12,535 bases of DNA from Roseburia sp. (lineage in GTDB: Bacteria > Bacillota > Clostridia > Lachnospirales > Lachnospiraceae). The notes under the pieces were generated by a model. It was given only the letters and a program-made list of their open reading frames with translations. It was not told where the DNA came from and ran no database searches. Position 1 is the stretch's first letter, and every line of letters begins with the position of its first letter. Below, one piece after another: positions 1-6,880 of this stretch. The stretch is taken from the NCBI GenBank assembly GCA_030844625.1, contig JAUUNJ010000040.1, forward strand, positions 1 through 12,535. The letters are read 5' to 3'. A program made the translations under genes and the position numbers.

Positions 1-159
1 TGCATCATCCGTAACCTCTACATCATCATGGTAAACAACAAGTCCTTTGTATTCTCCTAATTTAACTTCACCTTCACCTACACTTGTTTTTGTTCCGCAT
101 CCGATTAATGCCAATGCCATTGCGGATGAAAGAACTACTGCTAAAACTTTCTTAAACAT
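1..159 (-). CDS. Lipoprotein, probable trigger-factor/FKBP-like peptidyl-prolyl isomerase (N-terminal part, runs off the window)
   Basis: Only the first 53 codons are visible. They encode a lipoprotein signal peptide: a KK n-region, a hydrophobic stretch, and the lipobox LIGC with Cys at about residue 21, followed by a small polar linker. The mature part begins VKLGEYKGLVV...VEVTDDA. This is the opening of the trigger-factor/FKBP-like lipoproteins common in Lachnospiraceae, where the KLGEYKGL strand precedes a chaperone or peptidyl-prolyl isomerase domain. The inferred role is folding of exported proteins at the outer face of the membrane, but the catalytic domain lies outside the window. AGGAG sits 10 nt before the ATG at 159. 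An in-frame ATG at 168 is only 2 nt from it and is less likely. Lipoprotein assignment is fairly sure; the family is a moderate-confidence call. Confidence 0.7.
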   Translation of the reverse strand, partial: MFKKVLAVVLSSAMALALIGCGTKTSVGEGEVKLGEYKGLVVYHDDVEVTDDA

Positions 160-197
160 TTCGTTCATTTCTCCTCTTCTTTTTATTGTACTCTGTA

Positions 198-226
198 ATT
201 GAACTCTCATTCAGTATAACTGGCAA
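198..226 (-). promoter_or_regulatory. Candidate sigma-A promoter of the lipoprotein gene
   Basis: On the minus strand TTGCCA (221-226) is followed after exactly 17 nt by TTCAAT (198-203). This is a 5/6 match to the -35 consensus and 4/6 to the -10. It begins just downstream of the purC terminator hairpin and about 40 nt before the start codon, which is where a promoter for the next gene is expected. The -10 is weak, so the call is tentative. Confidence 0.4.
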
Positions 227-229
227 CTA

Positions 230-272
230 AAAATCAGTTGTACACTTACTGAGCACGCATACAACTGATTTT
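230..272 (-). terminator. Intrinsic terminator after purC
   Basis: A perfect 13-bp inverted repeat (230-242 and 260-272, arm TACAACTGATTTT) encloses a 17-nt loop. On the minus strand the descending arm ends in TTTTT. It lies about 85 nt beyond the purC stop codon and before the promoter of the next gene, so it most likely ends the purB-purC transcript. The stem is AT-rich and the U-run is largely inside the stem, so efficiency is uncertain. It could also work on the plus strand. Confidence 0.6.
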
Positions 273-356
273 ATCACAATAATCACAATATTTAAAGTCT
301 TTATTATAAATATTCCTGTCTATAACACCAGTTCACAGAAAAAACACATTTCATAT

Positions 357-1217
357 TTAAACAAGCTTCTTACCTGTTAATTTCTCATATCCCTCCAGAT
401 ATATCTCAATGGTTTTTTCTTCAACATCTTTTGGAAGTTTCCAGTCATGATTATTATTTTTTAACCAGTCCCGGGCAAACTGCTTGTCAAAAGATGGCTG
501 TCCGTGACCAGGTTCATATCCATCTGCCGGCCAAAATCTTGAACTGTCCGGAGTAAGCATCTCATCACCAACTACAATGTTGCCATTTTCGTCAAGACCA
601 AACTCGAACTTAGTATCTGCAATAATAATTCCACGTTCCAAGGCATAATCTGCACACTTAGTATAAAGTTTAATTGTATACTCCTTAAGCTTTGCGGCAT
701 ATTCTTCGCCTTTTCCCGGAAATTCTTTTTCTAACACTTCAATGCTTTTCTCATAGGAAATATTTTCATCATGATCACCGATTTCTGCTTTGGTAGATGG
801 TGTATAAATCGCTTCAGGAAGCTTGTCCGATTCCTTTAGTCCTTCCGGAAGTTTAATTCCACATACTGTGCCGTTTTCCTGATAACTTGCCCAGCCGCTT
901 CCTGTAATATATCCACGCACGATACACTCAATTGGAAGCATTTTCAATTTTTTGCACATCATACTGTTTCCGTCAAATTTTGGCTGTCTGAAAAACTCAG
1001 GCATATCATTAACATTTACAGAAATCATATGGTTAGGAACAATATCCTCTGTCATGTCAAACCAGAACTTTGACATCTGTGTCAGAACAGTTCCTTTCTT
1101 TTCAATTACATTTTTTAATATGACGTCAAAACAACTGATTCTATCGGTTGCTACCATAATAAGGCTGTCACCATTGTCATAAATTTCTCTAACTTTTCCT
1201 TCTTTAATTGGTTTCAT
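357..1217 (-). CDS. purC: Phosphoribosylaminoimidazole-succinocarboxamide synthase (SAICAR synthetase)
   Basis: PurC joins CAIR to aspartate with ATP to make SAICAR in de novo purine synthesis; it is a cytoplasmic enzyme. The protein is 286 residues, which fits the longer class of the family. Visible landmarks are KVREIYD at residues 8-14 (nucleotide-binding lobe), DRISCFDV at 25-32, the signature around PIECIVRGYITGSG at 95-108, IIADTKFEFG at 198-207 and LTPDSSRFWP at 221-230. The start at 1217 is chosen because AAGGAG lies 9 nt upstream and because the family begins at this KPIKEGKVREIYD stretch. An open extension to a GTG at 1286 adds 23 residues unlike the family and was dropped. purC follows purB after 90 nt with no terminator or convincing promoter between them, so the two are probably co-transcribed. 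PurB uses the SAICAR made here. Confidence 0.96.
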   Translation of the reverse strand: MKPIKEGKVREIYDNGDSLIMVATDRISCFDVILKNVIEKKGTVLTQMSKFWFDMTEDIVPNHMISVNVNDMPEFFRQPKFDGNSMMCKKLKMLPIECIVRGYITGSGWASYQENGTVCGIKLPEGLKESDKLPEAIYTPSTKAEIGDHDENISYEKSIEVLEKEFPGKGEEYAAKLKEYTIKLYTKCADYALERGIIIADTKFEFGLDENGNIVVGDEMLTPDSSRFWPADGYEPGHGQPSFDKQFARDWLKNNNHDWKLPKDVEEKTIEIYLEGYEKLTGKKLV

Positions 1218-1307
1218 TTTTACTCTCCTTCCGTTTGGACTTCTGTCCACACTTCTTTCCGTTCGTACTACAGTTCGATTACACACTTGGTGCCTGTTCC
1301 AACTATT

Positions 1308-2738
1308 CTACACATTTATTTCTGCATGCATACCTAGTAATTCCTTGTTTTCGTCAAGAATTGGAGTTATCACTTCTGATAAAAATTCATCTACCTGCTC
1401 CGGTGAACGTCCAACATATTTACTTGGGTCCATTGTCTTCTGAAGATCCTCCAACGTCATATTAAACGCAGAATCTTCTGCAATCAGTTCTAACAGGTTA
1501 TTGTCAAGACCTTTCTGTTTTACATTTGCTCCAGCCTGCATAGAAAGTTCACGTATCTTTTCGTGAAGTTCCTGTCTGTCGCCTCCTGCCTTAACAGCAT
1601 CCATCATGATGTTTTCTGTCGCCATAAATGGAAGTTCACTCATAAGTCTCTTCTCAATAACTTTATCATAAACTACAAGACCATCTACTACATTCAGATA
1701 TAAATCAAGAATTCCGTCAATTGCAAGAAATGATTCCGGAACACTTAAACGCTTGTTGGCTGAATCATCCAATGTTCTCTCAAACCACTGGGTTGCAGAT
1801 GTAATTGCAGGATTCAGGGCTGTAACCATTACATAGTTGGCTAAGGAGGCAATTCTCTCGCTACGCATTGGATTTCTCTTATACGCCATTGCGGATGAAC
1901 CAATCTGATTCTTTTCAAACGGCTCTTCAATCTCTTTAAGATGCTGCAAAAGTCTGATGTCATTGGAGAACTTGTGGGCACTTGCCGCAATGCCCGCAAG
2001 TACATTAAGCACTCTTGTATCCATCTTTCTTGAGTATGTCTGACCGGATACAGGGAAACACTTTTCAAATCCCATCTTCCGGGCAATCTTATTCTCAAGT
2101 TCTTTAATCTTTGCATGATCTCCTTCAAACAATTCAAGGAAGCTTGCCTGTGTGCCTGTTGTTCCCTTGCTTCCAAGAAGCATCATATGATCAATAATAT
2201 AATTAAGGTCATCTAAATCTAATTTTAATTCCATAAGCCATAATGTAGCTCTCTTACCAACTGTAGTAGGCTGTGCCGGCTGGAAATGTGTAAATGCCAG
2301 TGTTGGCTGTGCCTTATACTTGTCAGCAAACTTTGCAAGTTCATCTATTACATTAATTAATTTCTTACGAACAAGCTTAAGTGCTTCCGTCATAACGATA
2401 ATATCTGTATTATCGCCAACGTAACATGAAGTAGCACCAAGGTGAATAATTCCCTTGGCTTTCGGACACTGCACACCATATGCATAAACGTGGGACATTA
2501 CATCGTGACGTACTAATTTCTCTCTTTCTTTTGCAACATCATAATTAATGTCTTCTGCATGTTCCTTTAATTCATCAATCTGTTCCTGTGTTATGTTAAG
2601 TCCCAGTTCCATTTCAGATTCAGCAAGAGCAATCCATAATTTTCTCCAAGTCTTAAATTTCATATCCGGTGAAAAAATATACTGCATTTCTTTACTTGCA
2701 TATCTTTCTGACAATGGACTTTGATATCTGTCGTTCAT
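1308..2738 (-). CDS. purB: Adenylosuccinate lyase
   Basis: PurB cleaves fumarate from SAICAR to give AICAR, and from adenylosuccinate to give AMP, so it acts both in IMP synthesis and in AMP formation. At 476 residues it is longer than the roughly 430-residue Bacillus-type enzyme and resembles the eukaryotic-type ADSL along its length: RYASKEMQYIFSPD at residues 12-25, RHDVMSHV at 77-84, GATSCYVGDNTD at 101-112, TFxxF-like FTHFQPAQPTT at 149-159, KGTTGTQASF at 191-200. The fumarase/lyase signature GSSAMAYKRNP is at 280-290, on the flexible loop that carries the catalytic serine in the family. The ATG at 2738 has AGGAGG 5 nt upstream. It is preceded by its own promoter and a structured leader, and followed by purC in the same transcript. 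Confidence 0.97.
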   Translation of the reverse strand: MNDRYQSPLSERYASKEMQYIFSPDMKFKTWRKLWIALAESEMELGLNITQEQIDELKEHAEDINYDVAKEREKLVRHDVMSHVYAYGVQCPKAKGIIHLGATSCYVGDNTDIIVMTEALKLVRKKLINVIDELAKFADKYKAQPTLAFTHFQPAQPTTVGKRATLWLMELKLDLDDLNYIIDHMMLLGSKGTTGTQASFLELFEGDHAKIKELENKIARKMGFEKCFPVSGQTYSRKMDTRVLNVLAGIAASAHKFSNDIRLLQHLKEIEEPFEKNQIGSSAMAYKRNPMRSERIASLANYVMVTALNPAITSATQWFERTLDDSANKRLSVPESFLAIDGILDLYLNVVDGLVVYDKVIEKRLMSELPFMATENIMMDAVKAGGDRQELHEKIRELSMQAGANVKQKGLDNNLLELIAEDSAFNMTLEDLQKTMDPSKYVGRSPEQVDEFLSEVITPILDENKELLGMHAEINV

Positions 2739-2767
2739 AGTGACCTCCTCTTTTTTCGTTAATGCAC

Positions 2768-2817
2768 ACGCATCCTCCCGGAGCGTCTATCAGATGGGAG
2801 TCAGCCCGCATCTGATA
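2768..2817 (-). promoter_or_regulatory. Structured 5' leader of purB: two adjacent hairpins of unknown class
   Basis: Between the mapped promoter and the purB start, the minus-strand RNA can form two hairpins separated by one base. The first (2788-2817) has a 9-bp stem, TATCAGATG with CATCTGATA, that can continue with inner G-C pairs. The second (2768-2786) pairs ACGC with GCGT and TCC with GGA around a GGGA loop, with one bulged T. The Shine-Dalgarno lies about 20 nt further on and is not sequestered by these stems. I see neither the conserved core of the purine or ZTP riboswitches nor a terminator U-run. The hairpins are seen in the sequence; a regulatory role is inference. Confidence 0.4.
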
Positions 2818-2837
2818 CATCATTTTTATTCAATGAT

Positions 2838-2866
2838 ATTCTAAAACATAACACTTAGGATGTAAA
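2838..2866 (-). promoter_or_regulatory. Sigma-A promoter of purB-purC
   Basis: Minus-strand TTTACA (2861-2866) and TAGAAT (2838-2843) are separated by exactly 17 nt, each a 5/6 match to consensus. This predicts a transcript start near 2830 and a leader of about 90 nt before purB. It lies downstream of the purF terminator, so purB-purC should be transcribed independently of purF. A near-palindrome GAATTTGCAGATTC (2871-2884) sits just upstream of the -35; I cannot assign it to a regulator. Confidence 0.7.
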
Positions 2867-2968
2867 GAATGAATTTGCAGATTCACAATCATCATTTATG
2901 CCAAACACATATGGACTGTTTTTTTAATCCTTTCATTTCATCTTCTTCTATAATTATAAGTACCATAG

Positions 2969-3028
2969 AAAGAAAGAGAGCATACGCCCAATATCATCTT
3001 AATGATATTAGCATAAGCTCTCTTTTTT
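2969..3028 (-). terminator. Intrinsic terminator after purF
   Basis: Directly after the purF stop codon the minus strand folds into a long hairpin. The outer stem pairs AAAGAGAGC with GCTCTCTTT (3017-3025 with 2973-2981). A middle stem ATGC pairs with GCGT. The inner 8-bp stem AATATCAT/ATGATATT closes a TAAG loop. It is followed by a U-rich tract CTTTCTTTCT. The plus strand also ends in six T residues, so it may act in both directions. Confidence 0.8.
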
Positions 3029-4474
3029 CTACTTCACATATGTTCCACGTATGTCTTCTTTGGGTGGTTCCATTGGGTACTTCTCATTAAAGCATCCCGT
3101 ACATATTGCCTTTCCTCCGGAAAGTTCAATAAGTCTTTCTTCTTTTAAATAGGCCAGTGAATCAGAACCTATCACTTTTCTTATATCTTCAATAGTGCGG
3201 TTATATGCAATCAACTGCTCTTTTGATGGCACATCCGTACCAAAATAGCATTCGCTGATAAACGGCGGGGAACTGATTCTTACATGCACCTCCGTAGCTC
3301 CCGCATCCTTAAGCATCTGCACAATTCGATCACTTGTAGTACCGCGGACAATGGAATCGTCTATCATAACAACTCTTTTACCGCAAACAGCTTCTTTTAA
3401 TACATTTAATTTTACTCTCACGCTGGATTCACGGTTCTTTTGCTGTGGTTTGATAAAAGTTCTTCCCACATAACTATTCTTAACGAATGCTGTTCCGTAA
3501 GGAATGCCTGACTGCATTGCATAGCCCATGGCTGCCGCATTACCGGATTCCGGAACACCAACCACAATATCTGCATCTACCGGACTGTCAATTGCAAGAT
3601 ATTTTCCTGCTACAATTCTGGAATGATAAACGCTTGTCCCATCAAAATAGCTGTCCGGTCGCGCAAAATATATATATTCAAACACACATCTTGCCTGTTC
3701 CTCTGATTTTAAACACATCGATTTATCTGATCTGATACCGTCTTTATCTATGATGACCACTTCGCCCGGCTCCACATCTCTTACAAATTGTGCATCAATT
3801 GTATCAAGAGCACAAGATTCGGATGCAAGAATATAAGCATTATCCCTCTTTCCAATACAAAGTGGCCGGAAACCATATGGATCTCTTGCACCAATTAGTT
3901 TCCTCGGGCTGGAAACAACTAATGAATAAGCTCCTTTTATTTTTTTCATGGCATTAATTACTGCCTGCTCTGCTGTTTTTGATTTGATTCTTTCTCTTGC
4001 AATATGATATGCAATAACTTCTGAATCAATAGTTGTCTGGAAGATAGCTCCCGTATAAGCAAGTTCTTCTCTCAATTCATTGGCATTAATCAGATTACCA
4101 TTATGGGCAAGCATTAAGGTTCCTTTCACATAATTAAGAACCAGAGGCTGGGCATTACTGGGAATACTGTCACCTGCTGTTGAATAACGGCAGTGTCCTA
4201 CACCAATATTTCCTTTTAACTTTAATAAGTTTTCCTGATTGAACACTTCATTCACCAGTCCCATTCCTTTTAAAAGGTCTACTTTTCTTGGCCCGTTAGT
4301 ATCAGAAACTGCGATACCGCAGCTTTCCTGTCCACGATGCTGAAGTGCAAACAGTCCATAATAGATAGTGGATGCCACATCATTACCGTCTAAATCATAA
4401 ATACCAAATACTCCACATTCCTCATGGGGACGGTCCTCCTCCCATGTCATCTGCAAATTTCTGTCCTGATTCAT
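3029..4474 (-). CDS. purF: Amidophosphoribosyltransferase (glutamine PRPP amidotransferase)
   Basis: PurF catalyses the committed first step of purine synthesis, transferring the glutamine amide nitrogen to PRPP to give phosphoribosylamine. The 481-residue protein has an N-terminal Ntn-type glutaminase domain with the catalytic Cys at residue 20 in HEECGVFG, which would be exposed by removal of a propeptide. GVGHCRYSTAG is at 91-101. The C-terminal phosphoribosyltransferase domain has the PRPP loop VVMIDDSIVRGTT at 368-380. Cysteines at 263, 409, 458 and 461 (ICTGCF) match the four [4Fe-4S] ligands of the Bacillus-type enzyme, so it should be an oxygen-sensitive cluster protein, as suits an anaerobe. 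The ATG at 4474 has AGGAG 6 nt upstream. An internal ATG at 4450 would give an 11-residue propeptide but has no good ribosome site. Upstream promoter and downstream terminator suggest a monocistronic unit. Confidence 0.97.
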   Translation of the reverse strand: MNQDRNLQMTWEEDRPHEECGVFGIYDLDGNDVASTIYYGLFALQHRGQESCGIAVSDTNGPRKVDLLKGMGLVNEVFNQENLLKLKGNIGVGHCRYSTAGDSIPSNAQPLVLNYVKGTLMLAHNGNLINANELREELAYTGAIFQTTIDSEVIAYHIARERIKSKTAEQAVINAMKKIKGAYSLVVSSPRKLIGARDPYGFRPLCIGKRDNAYILASESCALDTIDAQFVRDVEPGEVVIIDKDGIRSDKSMCLKSEEQARCVFEYIYFARPDSYFDGTSVYHSRIVAGKYLAIDSPVDADIVVGVPESGNAAAMGYAMQSGIPYGTAFVKNSYVGRTFIKPQQKNRESSVRVKLNVLKEAVCGKRVVMIDDSIVRGTTSDRIVQMLKDAGATEVHVRISSPPFISECYFGTDVPSKEQLIAYNRTIEDIRKVIGSDSLAYLKEERLIELSGGKAICTGCFNEKYPMEPPKEDIRGTYVK

Positions 4475-4558
4475 AATATTCTCCTGACTTTTCTCATAAT
4501 AAACATATTTTTCTGTCTTTTTTCCGGCTCACAGTCCATTTAAGCCTATTTCGTGTTC

Positions 4559-4587
4559 ATTATAGAACTAAAGAAAGAGAAAATCAA
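4559..4587 (-). promoter_or_regulatory. Sigma-A promoter of purF, overlapping the upstream terminator
   Basis: On the minus strand TTGATT (4582-4587) lies 17 nt before a perfect TATAAT (4559-4564). The predicted transcript start is near 4552, giving a leader of roughly 75-80 nt. The -35 box and most of the spacer fall inside the terminator hairpin of the FN3 gene at 4572-4606, so the end of one unit and the start of the next share bases. Confidence 0.65.
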
Positions 4588-4606
4588 CTTCTGATTTTCT
4601 CTTTCT
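4572..4606 (-). terminator. Intrinsic terminator after the secreted FN3 protein gene
   Basis: A perfect 15-bp inverted repeat (4572-4586 with 4592-4606) encloses a 5-nt loop, 15 nt beyond the stop codon of the upstream gene. On the minus strand the descending arm runs into a U-rich CTTTCTTTAG. On the plus strand it is followed by GCTTTTTTG, so it could stop transcription both ways. It closes the sigma/anti-sigma/FN3 transcript. Confidence 0.8.
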
Positions 4607-4621
4607 GCTTTTTTGCTTAAA

Positions 4622-6880
4622 TCATCTCTTTATCGCTTTTACATCTGAGTATTTTCCATAATACTTTTTCCCTTTATATTTGGTATATGCTCTGGCTTTC
4701 ACATAAAGAATTTTTTTTCGTCCCATATTGATAACGCAATTCTTTCTATTCTTTAACACTTTTGCCTTTTTGTATTTTTTTCCATTAAAAGAAACATACA
4801 CCTCAAAATTATTAATCCCGCCAGATACTTTTATAGAGATTTTCACCTTCTTTTTGCTTTTCTTTTTTACAGACACTGCCGCTTTTCCCGGTAATACGGT
4901 AATAGATTTTTCTCCTGAAAAAACTGAATTTACATTTTTTCCATAGGCACAGACTCTATAATAATATGTTCTTCCCACCTTGACCGTACAATCATAAAAT
5001 GAGATTCTGCCTGCTGAATTATCATCTATCACTTTCAACTGCTTAAAACTTCCATTTTTCTTAGTGGAACGGTAAATTTTATATCCTGCAGCTCCATACA
5101 CTCTTCCCCAGGATAAAATTACTTTCCCCGGGTCAGAACTGCTCACCTTAAAATCAGCCGGTGCTACCAGACGCGGGACATGATCAGACAAAATATAAGT
5201 CGAATTATGGGTAATTTCCATCTCAGCATATCCATCCGTCGCACATGAAATATTCCTATTTATTATTTCCGGTGTTTTATTGTAATAACTGAGAACTAAA
5301 TTTGACTTATAACCATACTTTGCCTTTAAATATTCATTCCCAACTCTTATTTTTACCTTGCCCGGCAGTTCTCCATTGTCTGCAAACTTCATTGCAAGCA
5401 CATTCTCGTCATCAGAATACCCCAGTTTCTTTCCTTTCGTAATATAAATACCCACTGACAAATCAATGGATTTACATTTTTCTTTCTTTATATCACTTCC
5501 ATGAAAAACCCACTGAACATCCTCTCCTTCAAATACGACTGTTACATTTCTCTGTGCCATTGCTTCAAATATTTCTTTTTCTGCAATACTTTTTAATGAA
5601 TACTCAACAATAGCCACTTCCCCATCTTTCATATTATGAATGGCTTTAATCACACCGCTGGTATTGGCTGTTGAACCGTAATATACAATATCAAACCGGC
5701 TTCTGATTTGGATTTTGTAATCATCTGCCAAAATAGATTCAAGCCTTTTTCCCGTATATTTTACTTTAACGTTTCCACCATAAATTATAATCTGCTCAAT
5801 ATGATAAGTTCCATTTTCCAAATATGTATTCAGAGGAATTTCTATTTCTGCCTTACTGTCTGTAATCGGCTGATCGGGTTCCCAATACAATGCTTTCTTA
5901 TTGCCATTTTCATTGGCTATAGAAAGGCTTATCCCCGATATGCCTTCTTTTCCCGGATTCCATTCTGCATTTAAGGTAAGTACATTCGGTGTAACAATAT
6001 TATTTTCCATAATCCGGACAGAATTAAGACTTACCTGATTATTTAAGGTTTGTGTACAATCATTAATTTGAATTTTTACCGTAAATTTATTGGTGTCCCA
6101 GTTTTCATCTTCCATAAAATAAATATTACCTAATATGTCTTCCGATTTAATAGACCTTAAGGTGTATTCCCCTGGAGAACAATTTTGCTTCATAGGCAGA
6201 TAAAATTTTACACCATGTTTTCCTGTAGTCAGCCCTTCATTATCAATGCCATAAATGACAATCTCCTCCCCTTCTTCATTTTCGTACTGCAATTCAAAAG
6301 AATCCAGTCCTGTATCTTCCTCAATATCAATGGTTCCGTCAATATCTTCACCATATGAAATACCCTGTGAATTATTGATAGTTACTCCTTGAAAAACAGG
6401 TCCCTTTGTATCCATAACAAAAGAATCTTGTATCTTAATCCTCTTTGTTGCCTCAGTGATTTCATCCTTAGAAACTGCATAATAGTTTCTGTTTTCATTG
6501 CTATCATAAATTACAACACTATTTACCTCATATTCTCCCTCCTGAAAGTATGCATTCTGTTCCTGTAAATCAAAGGATATTTTATGTATTCCGGTAAACA
6601 TCCGGCTTTCATTCTCATTCTCCACATCATAATTCAGATAAACGTATTGATTCGTATTTTCATTTCGGAAGCTGATTCGAATAATTTTTACACCGCAACC
6701 CTCTTCTGTTATATCAAAAGTAATATCCATATTTCCATATGCACTTATCCCTTCACTGTTATGAATAATCATTTTGTTAATAACAGGCGGCGTGACATCG
6801 AAACCTGAATCTGCAAAAACTGTTTGAAAAGGCATAAGTGTCAAAATTACTATCATAACTGCTGCCACTATTTTATTCAT
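4622..6880 (-). CDS. Secreted multi-domain protein with three tandem beta repeats, an FN3 domain and a lysine-rich C-terminal domain
   Basis: No specific function is recognised. The 752-residue protein has a signal peptide with probable cleavage at VFA|D (residue 23/24). Residues about 28-151, 157-273 and 282-396 look like three diverged copies of one beta-rich unit (GP..., SxGI, GxH.xxF.L, GEY, D..GN). Residues 397-567 match a module seen in Lachnospiraceae secreted proteins, with NGELPGKVKI and a closing ITHNSTYILSD. An FN3 domain follows (573-662, VILSW...GYKIYRS...YYYRVCAY). The last 83 residues hold 25 lysines and only two acidic residues. No LPXTG motif, transmembrane anchor or catalytic motif is seen. 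The ATG at 6880, with GGAGG 8 nt upstream, overlaps the anti-sigma stop by 8 nt; a start at 6901 would add seven residues before the signal peptide. Likely a cell-wall-associated adhesion or sensing protein co-expressed with the sigma pair (inference). Confidence 0.85.
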   Translation of the reverse strand: MNKIVAAVMIVILTLMPFQTVFADSGFDVTPPVINKMIIHNSEGISAYGNMDITFDITEEGCGVKIIRISFRNENTNQYVYLNYDVENENESRMFTGIHKISFDLQEQNAYFQEGEYEVNSVVIYDSNENRNYYAVSKDEITEATKRIKIQDSFVMDTKGPVFQGVTINNSQGISYGEDIDGTIDIEEDTGLDSFELQYENEEGEEIVIYGIDNEGLTTGKHGVKFYLPMKQNCSPGEYTLRSIKSEDILGNIYFMEDENWDTNKFTVKIQINDCTQTLNNQVSLNSVRIMENNIVTPNVLTLNAEWNPGKEGISGISLSIANENGNKKALYWEPDQPITDSKAEIEIPLNTYLENGTYHIEQIIIYGGNVKVKYTGKRLESILADDYKIQIRSRFDIVYYGSTANTSGVIKAIHNMKDGEVAIVEYSLKSIAEKEIFEAMAQRNVTVVFEGEDVQWVFHGSDIKKEKCKSIDLSVGIYITKGKKLGYSDDENVLAMKFADNGELPGKVKIRVGNEYLKAKYGYKSNLVLSYYNKTPEIINRNISCATDGYAEMEITHNSTYILSDHVPRLVAPADFKVSSSDPGKVILSWGRVYGAAGYKIYRSTKKNGSFKQLKVIDDNSAGRISFYDCTVKVGRTYYYRVCAYGKNVNSVFSGEKSITVLPGKAAVSVKKKSKKKVKISIKVSGGINNFEVYVSFNGKKYKKAKVLKNRKNCVINMGRKKILYVKARAYTKYKGKKYYGKYSDVKAIKR
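4625..4879 (-). repeat. Lysine-rich C-terminal beta domain, copy in the FN3 protein
   Basis: Residues about 668-752 align by eye with the last 80 residues of the leucine-rich-repeat protein at 8419-8658. Both contain VS.K...KK.K, then F.VYV/Y.IYV.xNG..YKK.K, a single central Cys, I.V+.R, and a terminal YGK...K sequence. The spacing suggests one FN3-like beta sandwich. The strong positive charge could hold the protein to anionic wall polymers, but that is inference. Confidence 0.6.
5693..6799 (-). repeat. Three tandem approximately 120-residue protein repeats
   Basis: Within the FN3 protein, residues 28-151, 157-273 and 282-396 share an order of motifs: a start of the DxxxPVxxxxxI.NS.GIS type, a central GIxxFxLxYxNE-like strand, GxHxxxFxL, GEYxxxSxxxxDxxGNxxY and an ending I.IQ/KIQI. 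The third copy is the most diverged. They are protein-level repeats with no obvious conservation in the DNA. I do not know a named family for them. Confidence 0.5.

Noticed and set aside
1218..1286. Upstream GTG start that would lengthen PurC by 23 residues
   Set aside because: The extra residues are unlike the family and the good ribosome site lies before the internal ATG at 1217.
2739..2837. Purine or ZTP riboswitch before purB
   Set aside because: The context fits, but neither the three-way junction core of the purine riboswitch nor the conserved 3' element of the ZTP riboswitch could be found, so it is listed only as an unassigned structured leader.
2951..2958. TATAAT-like sequence between the purF terminator and purB as a second promoter
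   Set aside because: No -35 element at the proper distance on either strand; the TTTACA-17-TAGAAT pair is better.
2869..3090. 73-codon plus-strand open frame between purB and purF
   Set aside because: It runs across the purF terminator and into purF antisense, without a ribosome site or recognisable protein features.
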